A DNA stretch of 9,400 nucleotides from positions 1 through 9,400 of the forward strand of contig JAUNXM010000075.1 of the NCBI GenBank assembly GCA_030539815.1, given 5' to 3'. The position numbers and the translations under genes were made by a program. Shown here one piece after another: positions 8,791 to 9,400 of the stretch (its first letter is position 1; each line of letters begins with the position of its first letter). This stretch comes from Methanobacterium sp. GTDB lineage: Archaea > Methanobacteriota > Methanobacteria > Methanobacteriales > Methanobacteriaceae. The notes under the pieces are model-generated. The model did no database searches. It was not told the origin of the DNA and worked only from the letters and a program-made list of their open reading frames with translations.

Positions 8791-8838
8791 TGAGTCATAA
8801 AAGTTTGTCATTTAAGCTGCTACCTAAAAGCAGACTCA
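8791..8838. repeat. nested inverted repeats upstream of hemC
   Basis: CTGCT (8817-8821) pairs with AGCAG (8829-8833) around a 7-base loop. Outside it, TGAGTC (8791-8796) is complementary to GACTCA (8833-8838), sharing one base with the inner arm. If the hemC transcript starts before this point, the element would be in its leader. The arms are short and may be chance. Confidence 0.35.
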
Positions 8839-8854
8839 GTATAAGAATCCTTAG

Positions 8855-8894
<40 letters not shown>

Positions 8895-8953
8895 GAAAAA
8901 TTAACCACCTAATCTGTATATCATTAAAAGATTTAAAGTTATCCCATTATGAG

Positions 8954-9400
8954 TTATCTTCTGCTTAATTCTCTGAAATTGGAACGGTATATGAGCAATA
9001 CATTTTCTAATCCATCATCCTTTACATGATTAATTGCTATTTCGATTTTATCATAATATACGGGGCTTTTTACCATTTTTTCTCGTAAACTGAGGCCCAA
9101 TTCCCCAGTTAATATTAAAAGAATATCATCTAGATGATCTAAGAAGTTTGATAGTGATTCTTCATCAATGTCTTCGCAGGTTACTCCGTAACTTCCCCCC
9201 AAGATCAGGGCTGGTTTTTCATAGTTTTTTACCATGTTAACGGCTTTTTTCACCGCGGTAACATTGATTCCAGGATTAATTTCTTCAATAATTGTCATTT
9301 TCCCCATTTTAATTAGGGAAGTTCTACCAGGCAAACCACTGAATTTTTCCAAACCTTTAACTATGGATTCTATGGGAATTCCCAATGTTAAACAAGCGGT
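8954..9400 (-). CDS. cfbE: Mur-ligase-like protein, probable coenzyme F430 synthase (CfbE), C-terminal part
   Basis: Only the last 148 residues are inside the window; the frame is open through base 9400 and the gene starts beyond it. An apparent TTG start at 9385 is internal. The visible part holds the end of the central domain with the Mur-ligase hallmark KFSGLPGR (about 19-26) and then the C-terminal domain. Where peptidoglycan Mur ligases have a DDYAHNP-like motif, this protein has IIEEINPGINV (37-47), and it has LGGSYGVTCEDID (67-79) in place of the MurE GGDRD region. CfbE is a Mur-ligase relative that completes F430, the nickel cofactor of methyl-coenzyme M reductase, by an ATP-dependent ring closure. 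The position just upstream of hemC fits tetrapyrrole metabolism. It could instead be another archaeal Mur-like ligase, for example one for pseudomurein. Confidence 0.62.
   Translation of the reverse strand, partial: TACLTLGIPIESIVKGLEKFSGLPGRTSLIKMGKMTIIEEINPGINVTAVKKAVNMVKNYEKPALILGGSYGVTCEDIDEESLSNFLDHLDDILLILTGELGLSLREKMVKSPVYYDKIEIAINHVKDDGLENVLLIYRSNFRELSRR

Noticed and set aside
9383..9385. TTG at 9385 as the start of the last gene
   Set aside because: The frame is open to 9400 and the visible sequence begins within a Mur-ligase central domain, so the gene is cut by the window edge.

Overview
The window is archaeal and looks like a member of the Methanobacteriales, most likely Methanobacterium or a close relative. 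The reasons are an archaeal class-1 release factor (aRF1), an archaeal-type UMP kinase, a GfcR-type regulator (HTH plus phosphoribosyltransferase fold), a probable coenzyme F430 synthase (a methanogen-only pathway), AT-rich spacers with TTTATAT-like TATA boxes, and Shine-Dalgarno (SD) sites of the GGAGGTGAT type. Genus assignment is inference from gene content and base composition. No tRNA, rRNA, CRISPR array, insertion sequence or phage gene was seen. The only ORF cut by the window edge is the last one (F430 synthase).

Left part (1-3440), accessory membrane functions: a compact FtsX/MacB-type ABC permease overlaps its ATPase by 11 bp on the + strand. The ATPase keeps Walker A, Walker B and D-loop but has lost the Q-loop glutamine, the LSGGQ glycines and the H-loop histidine. 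Converging on it are two minus-strand YbjQ/UPF0145 genes: a free 108-residue protein followed by a membrane-anchored fusion of the same domain. A 292-bp divergent spacer rich in inverted repeats separates them from a DUF308/HdeD-like six-helix membrane protein.

Middle part (3441-6227): a small tail-anchored zinc-ribbon protein and UMP kinase (pyrH) lie on the minus strand. Divergent from pyrH is aRF1, which terminates translation. The convergent ends at 3440/3572 carry a strong stem-loop, and those at 6072/6228 carry T-rich terminators on both strands.

Right part (6228-9400), all minus strand: in transcription order, the C-terminal part of a Mur-ligase-like protein (probable CfbE), hydroxymethylbilane synthase (hemC, tetrapyrrole pathway feeding F430, siroheme and cobamides), a Gfo/Idh/MocA-family dehydrogenase whose start overlaps the hemC stop (TAGTG), and the regulator gfcR with its own promoter.

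Most of the window is conserved core. The points worth a second look are the degenerate ABC ATPase with its minimal permease, an SD site hidden in a hairpin between those genes, the YbjQ pair with a divergent membrane-fused copy, and several inverted or direct repeats in spacers. I found no convincing new multi-gene system. Four of the eleven complete genes start at GTG or TTG.
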